NCBI GenBank assembly: GCA_934667505.1
Contig: CAKULY010000026.1
Location: forward strand, 1 to 26,852
DNA length: 26,852 nucleotides
Origin: an uncultured Treponema sp.
GTDB taxonomy: Bacteria > Spirochaetota > Spirochaetia > Treponematales > Treponemataceae
Reading direction: 5' to 3'
Shown here piece by piece: positions 14,149-23,688 of the stretch. The notes under the pieces were generated by a model, which worked only from the letters and a program-made list of their open reading frames with translations, searched no databases and was not told the DNA's origin. Within the stretch, counting starts at the first letter, position 1. Every line of letters begins with the position of its first letter. Position numbers and translations under genes: made by a program.

Positions 14149-14156
14149 AAAACTTT

Positions 14157-14939
14157 CTATAGCTTATTAAAACAAGTTTCTTTCTTTTTAGAAGAAACTT
14201 TTACAGCCTCCTGCATACATATAGAAGCGGTGTAAGTGTCTCCAAGCCTAGTGTATGCCGCTGCCATTTTCTGCAAAAAGAACGCATCATCTTCTGCAGA
14301 AAACCCTAAATCCAATGCCCTTTCCCACACATCAAGCGCTAATTCATCGCTCATATATCCTTCTGTTTTTTTCTTAAGGATATTTAAAGTAAATTCAATT
14401 ACTTCTGGGAAAAAAAATCTAAAATAATTATAACTATATTCTAGACGAATTATTTGTTCCAATAGAATAAATGCGTCATAAAATTCATTGCGAAGAGCCA
14501 ACTCTTCTGCCAGAATATATCCATAATCCATAAAATCTTTGCGAGAAAACCAATGTTTTAGGCTAAAATCAGCGTGATTCATTGACATCCTCTTGAATTC
14601 TTTTACAGCCTCGTCTTCACGATTGTGCATTAACTCAAAAAAAATTAACTTTGCACGGCTTTCTTCATCTTGCCTAGCAGAAAGCCAAGTGTAATAGTCA
14701 AAATAATAGCCATCAGATTTTTTTTGTGTATAAGATGTCCTAAAAGCTTCATCAAAAATAGAACGCTGCCTTAAATCAGAAAGAATTTCGTAAGCTCTTA
14801 CAATTTGCTGAAATTCTTTTGAATCGGCATTTTTAGTTAAATCTGGATGGAACAGCTTAGCTTTCTGCCTGTAAGCTTTTTTTATTTCTGCAGCTGTAGC
14901 ATTTTGACTTACCCCAAGGATTTTATAACAGTTTAGCAC
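14157..14939 (-). CDS. J-domain protein (type III) with helical C-terminal region
   Basis: This encodes 260 residues from GTG 14939. Residues 3-66 are a J domain with the HPD tripeptide at 31-33, the part that stimulates Hsp70 (DnaK) ATPase. There is no Gly/Phe region and no zinc-finger cysteines, so it is not DnaJ itself. The rest is helical, with segments resembling TPR-like repeats (YDAFILLEQIIRLEY, YTRLGDTYTASICMQEAVKV); I could not assign it to a family. I chose GTG 14939 because GAGG lies seven bases upstream and ten bases separate it from the usp stop. An ATG at 14978 would overlap usp by 29 bases. The gene ends the run V-ATPase-usp-J, suggesting co-transcription with the ATPase. Confidence 0.85.
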   Translation of the reverse strand: MLNCYKILGVSQNATAAEIKKAYRQKAKLFHPDLTKNADSKEFQQIVRAYEILSDLRQRSIFDEAFRTSYTQKKSDGYYFDYYTWLSARQDEESRAKLIFFELMHNREDEAVKEFKRMSMNHADFSLKHWFSRKDFMDYGYILAEELALRNEFYDAFILLEQIIRLEYSYNYFRFFFPEVIEFTLNILKKKTEGYMSDELALDVWERALDLGFSAEDDAFFLQKMAAAYTRLGDTYTASICMQEAVKVSSKKKETCFNKL

Positions 14940-14949
14940 AGTAAAACCT

Positions 14950-15453
14950 CTATGAAATCTTAAAAAGGGATTCCACATCAGGCTTGTGAACTACAAGAAC
15001 CGGACACCTTGCATAAGTTATAAGTTCATATCTATTTGTAAGCGCAACACTCCGACGTGCAGAAGCTTTTTCTACAATTTTTCCACTAGAATCATGGCCG
15101 CCTAAGATAATAAGATCGGCTTCGGAATCTTCTGCAACTTTTATAATTTCAGAGCAGACGGAACCTGTTCTAAGCTCGCTTGAAGCTAAAACTCCTTTAG
15201 ACTTTGCAAGCTTTGTTACATAGTCAAGATAGTTTTTTCCATTTTGCCTAAGCTCTTCTTCATAGGAAGAAACCTCTGACGAAATCAAAAAATTGCATTT
15301 GTCTAAAAATTCCATTGTCGCTGTATCTACAACATATACAAACTTCAAAGAAAAAGAATACTTTTTTGCCATAATAATCGAATACATGGCAGCTTGAATA
15401 GAAGACTGAGAACCATTTACTGCTACTATAACATTTTTGAAAAGAGCTTTCAT
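14950..15453 (-). CDS. Universal stress protein (UspA family)
   Basis: This encodes 167 residues. The Rossmann-like Usp fold is seen as FKNVIVAVNGSQSSIQAAMYSI at the start, a SFSLKFVYVVDT strand, VAEDSEADLIILGGHD in the middle and RCPVLVVHKPD at the end. Usp proteins act in stress survival, some binding ATP and others not. The ATP-binding glycine pattern is degraded: the region after LIILGG reads HDSSGKIVEKASARRSVAL without the usual G-S/T pair, so this is more likely a non-ATP-binding form. It starts 11 bases after atpD and is followed ten bases later by the J-domain gene, so it probably shares the V-ATPase transcript. Confidence 0.88.
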   Translation of the reverse strand: MKALFKNVIVAVNGSQSSIQAAMYSIIMAKKYSFSLKFVYVVDTATMEFLDKCNFLISSEVSSYEEELRQNGKNYLDYVTKLAKSKGVLASSELRTGSVCSEIIKVAEDSEADLIILGGHDSSGKIVEKASARRSVALTNRYELITYARCPVLVVHKPDVESLFKIS

Positions 15454-15464
15454 TTTTTTTACCC

Positions 15465-16088
15465 TTAATAACTTGATGATTTTTTCTTCAACGCCTTTAG
15501 AACAAAAACATTTTCTCTTTCTTTTTCTTCAAGAACATTTTCTATATAAGTTTTTGTTTCTTTTGCTTGAGGAATAACCATCTTGTCCAAAGCATTTACT
15601 CGCCGCTGAGTTTTTTTAACTTCTTCGGCAAGCCTCCAAACTATAGTTCTTATAGAAGCCATCTGTGTCAAAAGAGCCAAAAGATTAAAAAAATCAATTA
15701 TAACTTTATCAGTATTAGCATAAGTTCCTATCATTGAATAAAAAATTCTGCGCTCAGGAAGTTTTACATCAAGAGTGTCAAAATTCATGCCGCCAATCAT
15801 TACATTTCTTTTTTCCATTTGAAAATCGTAATGAACAGAATGAGCAATCCGTTTTACCTGATCAGAACCATCTGCCATAAGCATTCTTTTAAAAGCAGGA
15901 TAAGCAACCTGTGTAGCTTTTTCAATATCCCGCTCAAGAATTTTTACTTTATCAACCATTCGCATAAGTTCTTGAACAAGAATTTCGCGTTTTTGCTCTA
16001 AAAGCTCATATCCATTTTGGCTGATTGAAAGCTGTTCTTTCATGGCGAGAAGATTTGATTTTGTAGGAGCAATATTAAGCCTTGCCAT
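15465..16088 (-). CDS. atpD: V-type ATPase subunit D (central stalk)
   Basis: This encodes 207 residues. Subunit D is the long coiled-coil rotor shaft inside the A3B3 head, equivalent to gamma of F-type enzymes. It begins with the family signature [20 protein letters not shown] and has two long helices, about residues 10-60 and 125-200, with the typical RRVNALDKMVIPQAKETKTYIEN and EKERENVFVLKALKKK near the end. Its ATG 16088 overlaps the atpB stop by one base (TAATG), with GAGG just upstream. It is the last of the subunit genes, as in the archaeal and Enterococcus A-B-D order. Confidence 0.95.
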   Translation of the reverse strand: MARLNIAPTKSNLLAMKEQLSISQNGYELLEQKREILVQELMRMVDKVKILERDIEKATQVAYPAFKRMLMADGSDQVKRIAHSVHYDFQMEKRNVMIGGMNFDTLDVKLPERRIFYSMIGTYANTDKVIIDFFNLLALLTQMASIRTIVWRLAEEVKKTQRRVNALDKMVIPQAKETKTYIENVLEEKERENVFVLKALKKKSSSY

Positions 16089-17467
16089 TATGCCTCTTTT
16101 GGAAGATATTTCTCAATATATTCAGATTTTATTCTAAACAACTCTTCAACAGGAAGAATAGAAAGACAGTTCCAACCTATATTAAGAGTTTCTTCTATTG
16201 TACGGTCTTCATATTCACCTTGAGTAAGGAATTCTTGTTCAAACTTATTGCCAAAATCAAGATATTTTCTATCCAACTCAGAAAGTTCTTCTTCCCCGAT
16301 TATCGCTGCAAGATTTCGTATAGATTTTACCTTTGAATAGGCTGCAAAAAGCTGGCTAGAAACATTTGCATGATCTTCGCGAGTCATATCTTCGCCAATT
16401 CCGTCTTTCATTAAACGAGAAAGGGATGGCAAACCAGCTACAGGAGGATAGATTCCTTTTGAATCCATTTCTCGATCCAAAACGATTTGTCCTTCAGTAA
16501 TATAGCCTGTAAGGTCTGGAATCGGGTGTGAAATATCATCGTTTGGCATAGTCAAGATTGGAATTTGAGTTATAGAGCCTTCAGAACCTTTTATTTTGCC
16601 TGCCCGCTCATAAAGTTCTGCCAAATCTGAATAAAGATAACCTGGGTACCCTTTTCTGCCAGGAACTTCTCCGCGAGTTGTAGAAATTTCTCTTAAAGCC
16701 TCGCAATAGTTAGTCATATCTGTCATAACTACAAGAACGTGCATTCCTTTTTCAAATGCCAAATATTCTGCTGCCGTAAGGGCGCAACGCGGAGTCATTA
16801 TACGTTCAATGGAAGGAGCATCTGCCAAGGATTGAAACATAACTACCTTTGAAAGAACACCTGATTCTTCAAACGTATTTATAAAAAAGCGAGCGACGTC
16901 GTATTTTATGCCCATTCCGGCAAAAACCATAACAAACTGCTCATCGCTGTTTCTAAGCTTTGCTTGGCGTATAATCTGAGCGGCAAGTTTATTATGAGGA
17001 AGTCCATTCCCTGAAAATATAGGGAGTTTTTGTCCACGGACAAGTGAGTTCATTCCGTCAATTGCAGAAATTCCAGTCTGTATAAAATCACGCGGATAAG
17101 AACGGCTAAAAGGATTTATTGGATACCCATTAACGTTAATTTTCTTTGAAGAAATTATTTCTGGATAACCATCGATTGGCTCGCCAAGTCCGTTAAAAAC
17201 TCTGCCAAGCAGTTCATCACTTACTCTAAGTTCTAGCGGTTTATCAAGAAACTCAAACGATGTTTCCGCAAGATCAAGTCCTGTTGTCGTGCCAAAAACT
17301 TGGACTATGCAAGCCTTTTCGCTTAAATCAACTATACGGCCAAGACGTTTTACACCAGTTCTGTCGCGAACGCAAACTGTTTCGTTGTAAAAAACATTTT
17401 CAGTACGCTGAACTGCAATAATTGGACCATCGACCGAGTTAACACCTCTGTATTCAATTCCTTTCAT
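16088..17467 (-). CDS. atpB: V-type ATPase subunit B (non-catalytic)
   Basis: This encodes 459 residues, the normal length. Subunit B alternates with A in the soluble head and provides nucleotide-interface residues without catalysing hydrolysis. The place of the P-loop is taken by [15 protein letters not shown], as in all B subunits. Other family stretches are [15 protein letters not shown] at the N terminus, [23 protein letters not shown] and [20 protein letters not shown]. The start codon overlaps the atpA stop by one base, and its stop overlaps the atpD start, implying tight translational coupling of A, B and D. Confidence 0.97.
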   Translation of the reverse strand: MKGIEYRGVNSVDGPIIAVQRTENVFYNETVCVRDRTGVKRLGRIVDLSEKACIVQVFGTTTGLDLAETSFEFLDKPLELRVSDELLGRVFNGLGEPIDGYPEIISSKKINVNGYPINPFSRSYPRDFIQTGISAIDGMNSLVRGQKLPIFSGNGLPHNKLAAQIIRQAKLRNSDEQFVMVFAGMGIKYDVARFFINTFEESGVLSKVVMFQSLADAPSIERIMTPRCALTAAEYLAFEKGMHVLVVMTDMTNYCEALREISTTRGEVPGRKGYPGYLYSDLAELYERAGKIKGSEGSITQIPILTMPNDDISHPIPDLTGYITEGQIVLDREMDSKGIYPPVAGLPSLSRLMKDGIGEDMTREDHANVSSQLFAAYSKVKSIRNLAAIIGEEELSELDRKYLDFGNKFEQEFLTQGEYEDRTIEETLNIGWNCLSILPVEELFRIKSEYIEKYLPKEA

Positions 17468-19239
17468 TATATGCCCACCTTGCTACTGTAAACTGATTCA
17501 AGTTCCCTAAACTGTTCTTCTAAATGTCCTCTTATAACAGAAATCTTATCAAGTTCATTGTTTGGAATCTGCATCTTTATGCGGACAATTTCATTTGCAA
17601 CAGGAAGAGAATTTATTTTTGTAAGCGGACAACCATTTTTTACCACGCTAAGCGAACGATGATAAAAAAGCATAATAAGCTCGAGAATATCGATTTGCTT
17701 TTCTGAAGAGCAGTACATATCAATATCATCAAACGCGTTTTGCTGCAAAAATCCGTTTTTTATCATTTCAGAAACTTTTAAAATAAGTCTTTCTGAATCA
17801 GGAAGAGCATCCGGGCCAATAAGGCGAACAATTTGTTGAAGTCTGTCCTCTTTTTTTAAGAGTTCAAGAGCTTCTGTTCTAACCTGCCACCAAATAGGAT
17901 TGTGTTTTTCCCACCATTCACGAACTTCGCTTGCGTATTCAGAGTAAGAATCTATCCAACCGATAGCAGGATAGTGCCTTGCATTCGCCAATTCTCTGTC
18001 TAAAGCCCAAAAGCAACGAATAAATCTTTTTGTATGCTGGGTAACCGGTTCCGAAAAATCACCACCAGGAGGAGAAACCGCACCAATTACAGAAACAGAG
18101 CCTTCTTGCCCATTTAAGGAAATGATGCGCCCTGCTCTTTCATAAAATGAAGCAAGTCTTGTAGGAAGATAAGCAGGGAATCCTTCTTCTGCAGGCATTT
18201 CTTCCATTCGGCCGGAAAGTTCGCGCAGAGCTTCTGCCCAACGGCTAGTAGAATCTGCCATTATAGCGACATGCATTCCCATATCTCTAAAATATTCTGC
18301 AAGGGTTATTCCTGAATATAGAGAAACCTCGCGTGCGGCAACCGGCATATTTGAAGTATTTGCAATAAGAATAGTTCGTTCCATGATTGAACGTCCTGTT
18401 CTTGGGTCTACAAGCTCAGGAAATTCTGTAAGAACTTCGGTCATTTCATTTCCGCGCTCGCCGCAACCGATGTAGACAATTAAATCGGCATTGCACCACT
18501 TTGCAACAGCGTGCTGGGTCATTGTTTTTCCAGTTCCAAAACCGCCAGGGATTGCGGCTGTTCCGCCTTTTGAAAGAGGAAAGAAAACGTCAATAACTCT
18601 TTGCCCTGTTATAAGCGGTTCCGAAACTTCCAGCTTATCGGAATAAGGTCTAGGCTGGCGAACAGGCCAATATTGAGAAAGCTTTATTTCTTCGTCAAGT
18701 TCAGTAGTTCCAATAACATCGTCTACAGTGTAATCGCCAGTTCCTTTAAAAGTCTTTAAGACTCTTCCACGAACTGTAGGCGGAACCATTATTTTTTGCG
18801 TTATAGATTCAGTTTCTTTTACCGAGCCTATTACAAACCCCATTTTTATAGGGCTACCTTCCTTTACATTTTTATCAGCTTCAAAGTGCCATAGCTTATT
18901 AACATCCAAAGGCTCTGTTCTTTCTCCTGGAAGAAGGAATGCGCCTGAATGTTCTGACATAGTTTTTAAAGGCCTTTGAATTCCGTCGTAAATTGTACCT
19001 ACAAGACCAGGTCCTAGCCTTAACGAAAGAGGTCTTTGCTGGCATACAACTTTTTCGCCAACGTGCATACCAGTATCTTCTTCATAAACTTGAATTGTAG
19101 CATTATCTTTGTTTTGGCGAATAATTTCACCTATAAGCCTTTTTTCACCTACATCAACTACATCGTACAGACCACAGCCGTCCAAACCTTTTGCATAAAC
19201 AATAGGTCCAGAAATACGGGTTATTTCGCCTTCAATCAT
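17467..19239 (-). CDS. atpA: V-type ATPase subunit A (catalytic)
   Basis: This encodes 590 residues, the usual length including the non-homologous bulge region near 110-190 specific to V/A-type A subunits. It hydrolyses or makes ATP. The P-loop GGFGTGKT is at 232-239, with Lys238 at the same number as in the Enterococcus hirae enzyme. Other family stretches are [12 protein letters not shown] (the catalytic Glu region), [19 protein letters not shown] and [12 protein letters not shown]. The first P-loop residues are GG rather than the frequent GP, a mild deviation. GGGAGG precedes ATG 19239, which follows the atpE stop codon directly (TAGATG). Confidence 0.97.
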   Translation of the reverse strand: MIEGEITRISGPIVYAKGLDGCGLYDVVDVGEKRLIGEIIRQNKDNATIQVYEEDTGMHVGEKVVCQQRPLSLRLGPGLVGTIYDGIQRPLKTMSEHSGAFLLPGERTEPLDVNKLWHFEADKNVKEGSPIKMGFVIGSVKETESITQKIMVPPTVRGRVLKTFKGTGDYTVDDVIGTTELDEEIKLSQYWPVRQPRPYSDKLEVSEPLITGQRVIDVFFPLSKGGTAAIPGGFGTGKTMTQHAVAKWCNADLIVYIGCGERGNEMTEVLTEFPELVDPRTGRSIMERTILIANTSNMPVAAREVSLYSGITLAEYFRDMGMHVAIMADSTSRWAEALRELSGRMEEMPAEEGFPAYLPTRLASFYERAGRIISLNGQEGSVSVIGAVSPPGGDFSEPVTQHTKRFIRCFWALDRELANARHYPAIGWIDSYSEYASEVREWWEKHNPIWWQVRTEALELLKKEDRLQQIVRLIGPDALPDSERLILKVSEMIKNGFLQQNAFDDIDMYCSSEKQIDILELIMLFYHRSLSVVKNGCPLTKINSLPVANEIVRIKMQIPNNELDKISVIRGHLEEQFRELESVYSSKVGI

Positions 19240-19869
19240 CTACTCAAGCCTCCCGTCAAACAAAGTTTTACACAGTTCTGTTCTATATTCATCTTGAAGT
19301 TGACATATAATCTCGCTCATAGTTGTTCTAACCCGGACAGATTTATCGTTTGCTTCAAGAATTATCCCCAATTTAGTAGTTATACCGCAATCGCTTTCGA
19401 TAATCAGTTTATTAAAATCAGTTTTATTAAATGAAACAATAGCGTATTTATTTTCAAAAGCTTTTTTCAAGAGTTTTTCTTCAAAGCCATAATATGAAAC
19501 AACCAATTTTTTTGATTTTAAACAATTTTCATATTTTTGAATTTGTCGCATTATAAGTTCTAGTTTTTCTTCTACAGATAAAGACTGTAAAAAAGCATCA
19601 GTTGCTTTATTTATAGAAGATTGAATAAAAGAAACTAAAAAACGTTTCTTTTCAAGTGGAAGAGAAGCAGCCAAATCTTTTTCAAAGAAACGAAGTTTTT
19701 CCTCAGTTTTCGCCAAGTAATCTTTTTTAGCTTTTTCTATACGAGCATCTACATTTTCAAGCATATTCTTGCAATCGGCATCAGCCTTTGCAAGGATTTT
19801 TTCTGCTTTCTTTCGTGCGTCAGCCTTAATTTCTTTATCTAAAATTTCTGTAGAACGCAATTCTTCCAT
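19240..19869 (-). CDS. atpE: V-type ATPase subunit E (peripheral stalk)
   Basis: This encodes 209 residues. Subunit E forms the long helical arm of the peripheral stalk together with the small G/H-type subunit. Residues about 1-95 are a charged helix rich in Lys, Glu and Ala (ADARKKAEKILAKADADCKN). The C-terminal part is a compact domain containing LIIESDCGITTKLGIILE, similar to the GGV-type segment that E uses to contact subunit B. The sequence is less conserved than A or B, and position in the operon helps the call. The start ATG 19869 has TAGGAA upstream; the stop is immediately followed by the atpA start. Confidence 0.88.
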   Translation of the reverse strand: MEELRSTEILDKEIKADARKKAEKILAKADADCKNMLENVDARIEKAKKDYLAKTEEKLRFFEKDLAASLPLEKKRFLVSFIQSSINKATDAFLQSLSVEEKLELIMRQIQKYENCLKSKKLVVSYYGFEEKLLKKAFENKYAIVSFNKTDFNKLIIESDCGITTKLGIILEANDKSVRVRTTMSEIICQLQDEYRTELCKTLFDGRLE

Positions 19870-19900
19870 AATAAATTCCTAATGAATTAAATTTTTTATA

Positions 19901-20233
19901 CTAAATCTGAACTCCAATCGCTTCCCTAATGGCATCTGTAAGAGATTTTTTACCTCTTATATGACCATCAAGGCATGGAATCTCTACGATTAGAGGATAC
20001 TTTCCTTTTTTTTGCCATTCCATCTCTTCTTCTTCAATAAGGGCTGCTGTTGCCTCCGTAAGAATAAGAACCTTTGGAATTTCTTCAACAGGAAGTGCTA
20101 ATTGCCCGCCCTTACCAGTAATTTTGTTAAACGCATCAAGAACTTCATCTCTAGTTTCTGCAATGACTCCGTTTATGCCGGTAAGTTTAAAAGCATAGAC
20201 TATTTCTCTGTCGCCAATAATGTAAAAGTTCAA
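19901..20233 (-). CDS. atpF: V-type ATPase subunit F (central stalk)
   Basis: This encodes 110 residues. Subunit F is a small CheY-like protein bound to subunit D in the rotor. The fold is visible as FYIIGDREIVYAFKLTGINGV, followed by VPKVLILTEATAALI-like strands (here IPKVLILTEATAALIEEE) and a final YPLIVEIPCLDG strand. The start codon is TTG at 20233, supported by AAAAGGA seven bases upstream; no ATG or GTG gives the conserved first strand. It lies between the proteolipid gene and atpE, 65 and 31 bases away. In Enterococcus nomenclature this corresponds to ntpG. Confidence 0.9.
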   Translation of the reverse strand: MNFYIIGDREIVYAFKLTGINGVIAETRDEVLDAFNKITGKGGQLALPVEEIPKVLILTEATAALIEEEEMEWQKKGKYPLIVEIPCLDGHIRGKKSLTDAIREAIGVQI

Positions 20234-20298
20234 ATTTTAGTCCTTTTTACTATTCTGAAAATGAATAAAAACTCAAATTCAGAATAGATTAAAATTAT

Positions 20299-20646
20299 CT
20301 ACAATACAATGATAAGAAGACCTACAAGGAAGCCCCAAAGACAGATACCTTCTGCAAGACCTACATAAGGCAAAGCTTTTCCTGAAAGTTCAGCATTTTC
20401 GCTCATTGCGCCCATTGCAGCAGAACCAATTTTTGCAACAGCCATTCCGCCGCCAATGCAACCAAAACCTACCGCAAGAGCTGCCGCAATATACTTTACA
20501 GAAGAAGTTGCTTTTTCAGTTTTTTGAACAAAAGTTGCCTCTGTTGCAGGTTTTTCAGTTTTTTCAGCAGAAGTTGTTTGAGCAGCTACAGAAAAAATAC
20601 TGAAACAAAGAAAAATTGAAGCCAATACAAAGATTTTTTTATTCAT
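20299..20646 (-). CDS. atpK: V-type ATPase subunit K (proteolipid c-ring) with signal-peptide-like N terminus
   Basis: This encodes 115 residues. The C-terminal 66 residues are the ion-carrying hairpin: helix 1 about 50-82 with a glycine-rich AVGFGCIGGGMAVAKIG, and helix 2 about 92-115 with the ion-binding Glu99 in VGLAEGICLWGF. This is a two-helix, single-hairpin form, unlike the four-helix K of Enterococcus hirae. In front is a signal-peptide-like stretch (MNKKIFVLAS through SVAAQ) and a Thr/Glu/Lys-rich linker to residue 48, probably removed on maturation. Helix 1 has no Gln, and Glu99 is followed by Gly rather than Ser or Thr, so the usual Na+-site residues are missing. GAGG precedes ATG 20646; atpI ends nine bases upstream. 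Confidence 0.93.
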   Translation of the reverse strand: MNKKIFVLASIFLCFSIFSVAAQTTSAEKTEKPATEATFVQKTEKATSSVKYIAAALAVGFGCIGGGMAVAKIGSAAMGAMSENAELSGKALPYVGLAEGICLWGFLVGLLIIVL

Positions 20647-20655
20647 AAATCACCT

Positions 20656-22644
20656 CTATTTATTTCCATAATGAAACTGAAACGGTTTAAACTCTGTACC
20701 AGTTTCATTAAAAAATTTGCTAAAAAATTCATAATACTGTAAACGCATTACCTGAATAGCAACTATCATTCCTTCAAGAACGATTACAACTGCATTTCCA
20801 AAAATCATTACAAAAATTCCACCTATCGGACCAGCTTTCGCTGTCATAAGGTGAATTATAAATCCCAATACAGCATGAGCTAAAGCGAACGCACCTACAC
20901 GAACAAAAGAAATAGAACTAGAAAGATAAGTTGAAACAACTTCAATAAGTTCAACTAGTCCTCCTATAAGAGCAGAGCCAAGTCCATTTTCAAACACTGG
21001 ATATTCTTTGTCAACAAGTCGTTCAAAAGGCTCTCCAAAAGCGGCAAAAAACAGTGTAACACCTATAACAACCCAATCAGCAACAATAAGTTTTCCATCA
21101 AAAAAAGCGAGTTTTAAAGCAAAAAACACTACATACCAAAAAAACGCAATTCCGGCAATTCCTGTCTTTCCAAACAAGGCTTTGCCAACTTTTTTTTGTA
21201 TAAAACAATTTATCACATTTATAATAAGACCAACTGAATTTATTATAAACCCAATGCCAACTGTAACTCCAAATATGCCAAAAATAACCTTGACAGAGCC
21301 TGCATCCGAGCTTGGCATCATTTTTACTATCGGAGAATGAGGTTTTCCAAAAAGTCCAGTTATTTTCAGGGCAAAAGGTTCAAGAATTGTTTCGTTTGCA
21401 AAAAATTCGCCCGTTATAAGTCCCATTACGCAGCTAGAACAACCAATCGCCATAAAAATTGGCGCAAATTTGCTCCAGCCGCCAACCTTAACAACCTTAA
21501 AATGCATTAATAGACCTAGCACAAAGAACACAAGACCTTGACCAAAATCGCCAAACATAATTCCAAAAAGGAGAGTAAAAAATACTGCCACAAACGGAGT
21601 CGGATCAATATTTCCATAAAGCGGAGAACCATAGCTAAAAATCATTCTTTCAAAAGATTGGACAAACTTTTTGTGGGAAAGTTTTACAGGAACTTTTTCT
21701 TCCCCGTTTATAACGCTAGGAACTTCACTAGGAAGATATTCCCTTACGGCGATTCTGCCTTCAGTAAGATCATCAACATTTTTCATAAAGTCGCGGCTGT
21801 TTTCCGCAGGAATCCAGCCAGTAATTCTATAAACTAACGAAGTAGACTCCAAAGAATTCTGGACGTCGGCAACTTGCATACCTATACAAAAAGCCTGGAG
21901 CAACTTTAATATAGAAGATTTATGTGTCTGGGCATAATTTAGCCGCTCTTGCTCAAGTTTTGCCAAAACAGAGGCACTTTCCTCTTTTTTAACCTTTAGC
22001 CCTTCTAAGACATCTGTTGGAATACCTTTAAAATCTAAAGGTATGTTCATGTTTACAAAACCATATTTTTTTAACTCTGTGTCTAGTGCAAAACGGCCTT
22101 TTTTTGATGTAACAGCCATTATGCGAGTTTTATCTTCCCCTAAAGGAATTATAACTGCATTTGTGCCTAAAGAATCTTTTAGCAAGGATATATTTTCAGA
22201 AGGGATTTTTCCAATTCTAATAGCTAAAAAAGAAAGGTGCTCCAATTCAGAATATGGAACCTGTAGATTTGAGAAAGCTAAAGCCTCTTTGTAAGCATCT
22301 TGAATGCGAAGAGATTCGTCTCTAGCCTTAGAAAAACGAGAAGAAAGCTCATTTACCGAAGCCATTATCTTTGCAGCTTCGTCTCTATCGCTATCAGTTG
22401 CAGAATTACAGCAAAGGACATCTTCGTTTACATCTTCAATACCTAAAAAGGTCCTTGCATTTTGAAGATTTTCAAAAAATTGTCTATCAATATTTTCAGA
22501 ATTTTTTTGCAAAGATTTTTCAGTTGATATTTTTTTAGACTGAAACTGAAAACAACCGCACTTGCCTAGATATTCAATTACAGTTGATATATCCTGTTTC
22601 AGAGTCATAAGTTCAACAAGTCGCATTTGCGTTGTTTTTGCCAT
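20656..22644 (-). CDS. atpI: V-type ATPase subunit I (membrane stator, a-subunit)
   Basis: This encodes 662 residues. Subunit I provides the two half-channels for ions and the membrane end of the stator. The N-terminal half (about 1-320) is soluble and rich in coiled coil, starting AKTTQMRLVELMTLKQD. From about residue 345 come seven or eight membrane helices, beginning with PTPFVAVFFTLLFGIMFGDFGQ, the most conserved part of the family. The essential channel Arg is R582 in SISFVRVGAFALAHA, and a second conserved Arg, R634, is in QVMRLQYYEFF. Size is normal. GGAGG precedes ATG 22644; the proteolipid gene follows nine bases later. Confidence 0.96.
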   Translation of the reverse strand: MAKTTQMRLVELMTLKQDISTVIEYLGKCGCFQFQSKKISTEKSLQKNSENIDRQFFENLQNARTFLGIEDVNEDVLCCNSATDSDRDEAAKIMASVNELSSRFSKARDESLRIQDAYKEALAFSNLQVPYSELEHLSFLAIRIGKIPSENISLLKDSLGTNAVIIPLGEDKTRIMAVTSKKGRFALDTELKKYGFVNMNIPLDFKGIPTDVLEGLKVKKEESASVLAKLEQERLNYAQTHKSSILKLLQAFCIGMQVADVQNSLESTSLVYRITGWIPAENSRDFMKNVDDLTEGRIAVREYLPSEVPSVINGEEKVPVKLSHKKFVQSFERMIFSYGSPLYGNIDPTPFVAVFFTLLFGIMFGDFGQGLVFFVLGLLMHFKVVKVGGWSKFAPIFMAIGCSSCVMGLITGEFFANETILEPFALKITGLFGKPHSPIVKMMPSSDAGSVKVIFGIFGVTVGIGFIINSVGLIINVINCFIQKKVGKALFGKTGIAGIAFFWYVVFFALKLAFFDGKLIVADWVVIGVTLFFAAFGEPFERLVDKEYPVFENGLGSALIGGLVELIEVVSTYLSSSISFVRVGAFALAHAVLGFIIHLMTAKAGPIGGIFVMIFGNAVVIVLEGMIVAIQVMRLQYYEFFSKFFNETGTEFKPFQFHYGNK

Positions 22645-22658
22645 TCAAGTCCTCCACA

Positions 22659-23678
22659 TCATTTTGATTGCACAGCAAGCCCTGCTGCGTACATTGCTTC
22701 ATTCGATTCAACATGCAATCTAAGAGATTCAACAGCGGCTCTAATACAATTTAATTCTTGTTGTTTTAATTTAAAAAACATAACAAGACAAATGTCTGTC
22801 ATTGGGTTTTGATGAAAAATATGCAAAGAATTTTTAGTTTCATCAAGCCTAAATTTATGTTCAATCCACATTGGATCAAGATTCCAAACATCTCCTTCGT
22901 TATAAGGATTTAAATAGGATGCGTAACGCCAATCTTTCCAATCTTCATAAACATCTATTCGCCTTTTTAAAATATCAACTGCATCTTTGCACAAAATATC
23001 TTCAGATGAATTTTTTTCAACAAAAAATAAATGCTTAAAAATTTGCTCATCATCCATGTTGTAGTAAACTCTTAGGCGCATAGCCCAAATCATATTTTTT
23101 TTGTTGTATTCCTGCACAAAATATTTTTTTAATGCATTTTTTGAAGAATCATGTATTTTTGAAACTTTATTCCATAAAAGATTTACTTCTTGCAAGTCAA
23201 GTTTATAGTCCATTTCCCATCGATTTTTTTGTTCTGGAATTTTATTATACCATTCAAAAACTGTATTTTTTGTAATTTTTTCAAGATTTGGCCAACACTC
23301 AAAATGCAAAGTTTTATATTTTCCAAGTTCTACAATTCTAGGACAATTCGTTTCTCCCCACCCTAACGCTGCAGAAACAACTTTTAAATTTTCAACTTCA
23401 TAACGGCGAAGAAGCTCTACAAGATATTCATGAGGACGAGAATAATTTGAAAGCAACCCTGTATACGTAGAAATAAAATGCCTTATAGCCTCGTATTCCA
23501 TGTGATTTGCTAACATTACTTCAGGAATTTGCGGAACTGTAGTATTAAAAACAAGTTCCCATAATTCAGAAAGAGTTTTTACATCAAATAAAGATTGGGC
23601 TTTTTCTCCAATAAAAGACTTGCCTAGAATTCCACAAGCCTTTGCATAAACATAAGCAGAAGCACTTGAATAATCCAT
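22659..23678 (-). CDS. atpC: V-type ATPase subunit C (AC39/d type)
   Basis: This encodes 339 residues. Subunit C (called d in eukaryotes) is the funnel that couples the central stalk to the proteolipid ring. Family features include the N-terminal YSSASAYVYAKACGILGKSF, the VENLKVVSAALGWGE helix that matches the NLK pattern in AC39 proteins, and a late VDILKRRIDVYEDWKDWRYASYLNP stretch. Overall similarity is weaker than for A or B, so the call also rests on its place before subunit I. AGGTGG precedes ATG 23678; the small stalk subunit gene ends ten bases upstream. Confidence 0.88.
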   Translation of the reverse strand: MDYSSASAYVYAKACGILGKSFIGEKAQSLFDVKTLSELWELVFNTTVPQIPEVMLANHMEYEAIRHFISTYTGLLSNYSRPHEYLVELLRRYEVENLKVVSAALGWGETNCPRIVELGKYKTLHFECWPNLEKITKNTVFEWYNKIPEQKNRWEMDYKLDLQEVNLLWNKVSKIHDSSKNALKKYFVQEYNKKNMIWAMRLRVYYNMDDEQIFKHLFFVEKNSSEDILCKDAVDILKRRIDVYEDWKDWRYASYLNPYNEGDVWNLDPMWIEHKFRLDETKNSLHIFHQNPMTDICLVMFFKLKQQELNCIRAAVESLRLHVESNEAMYAAGLAVQSK

Positions 23679-23688
23679 AAAAGACCAC

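Noticed and set aside
14940..14978. ATG 14978 as start of the J-domain gene
   Set aside because: It overlaps usp and adds residues outside the J domain. GTG 14939 has GAGG upstream and a gap of ten bases to usp.
20406..20603. Gln-rich plus-strand frame opposite atpK
   Set aside because: It is the complement of the proteolipid gene. Its composition follows from that gene and no ribosome binding site is present.
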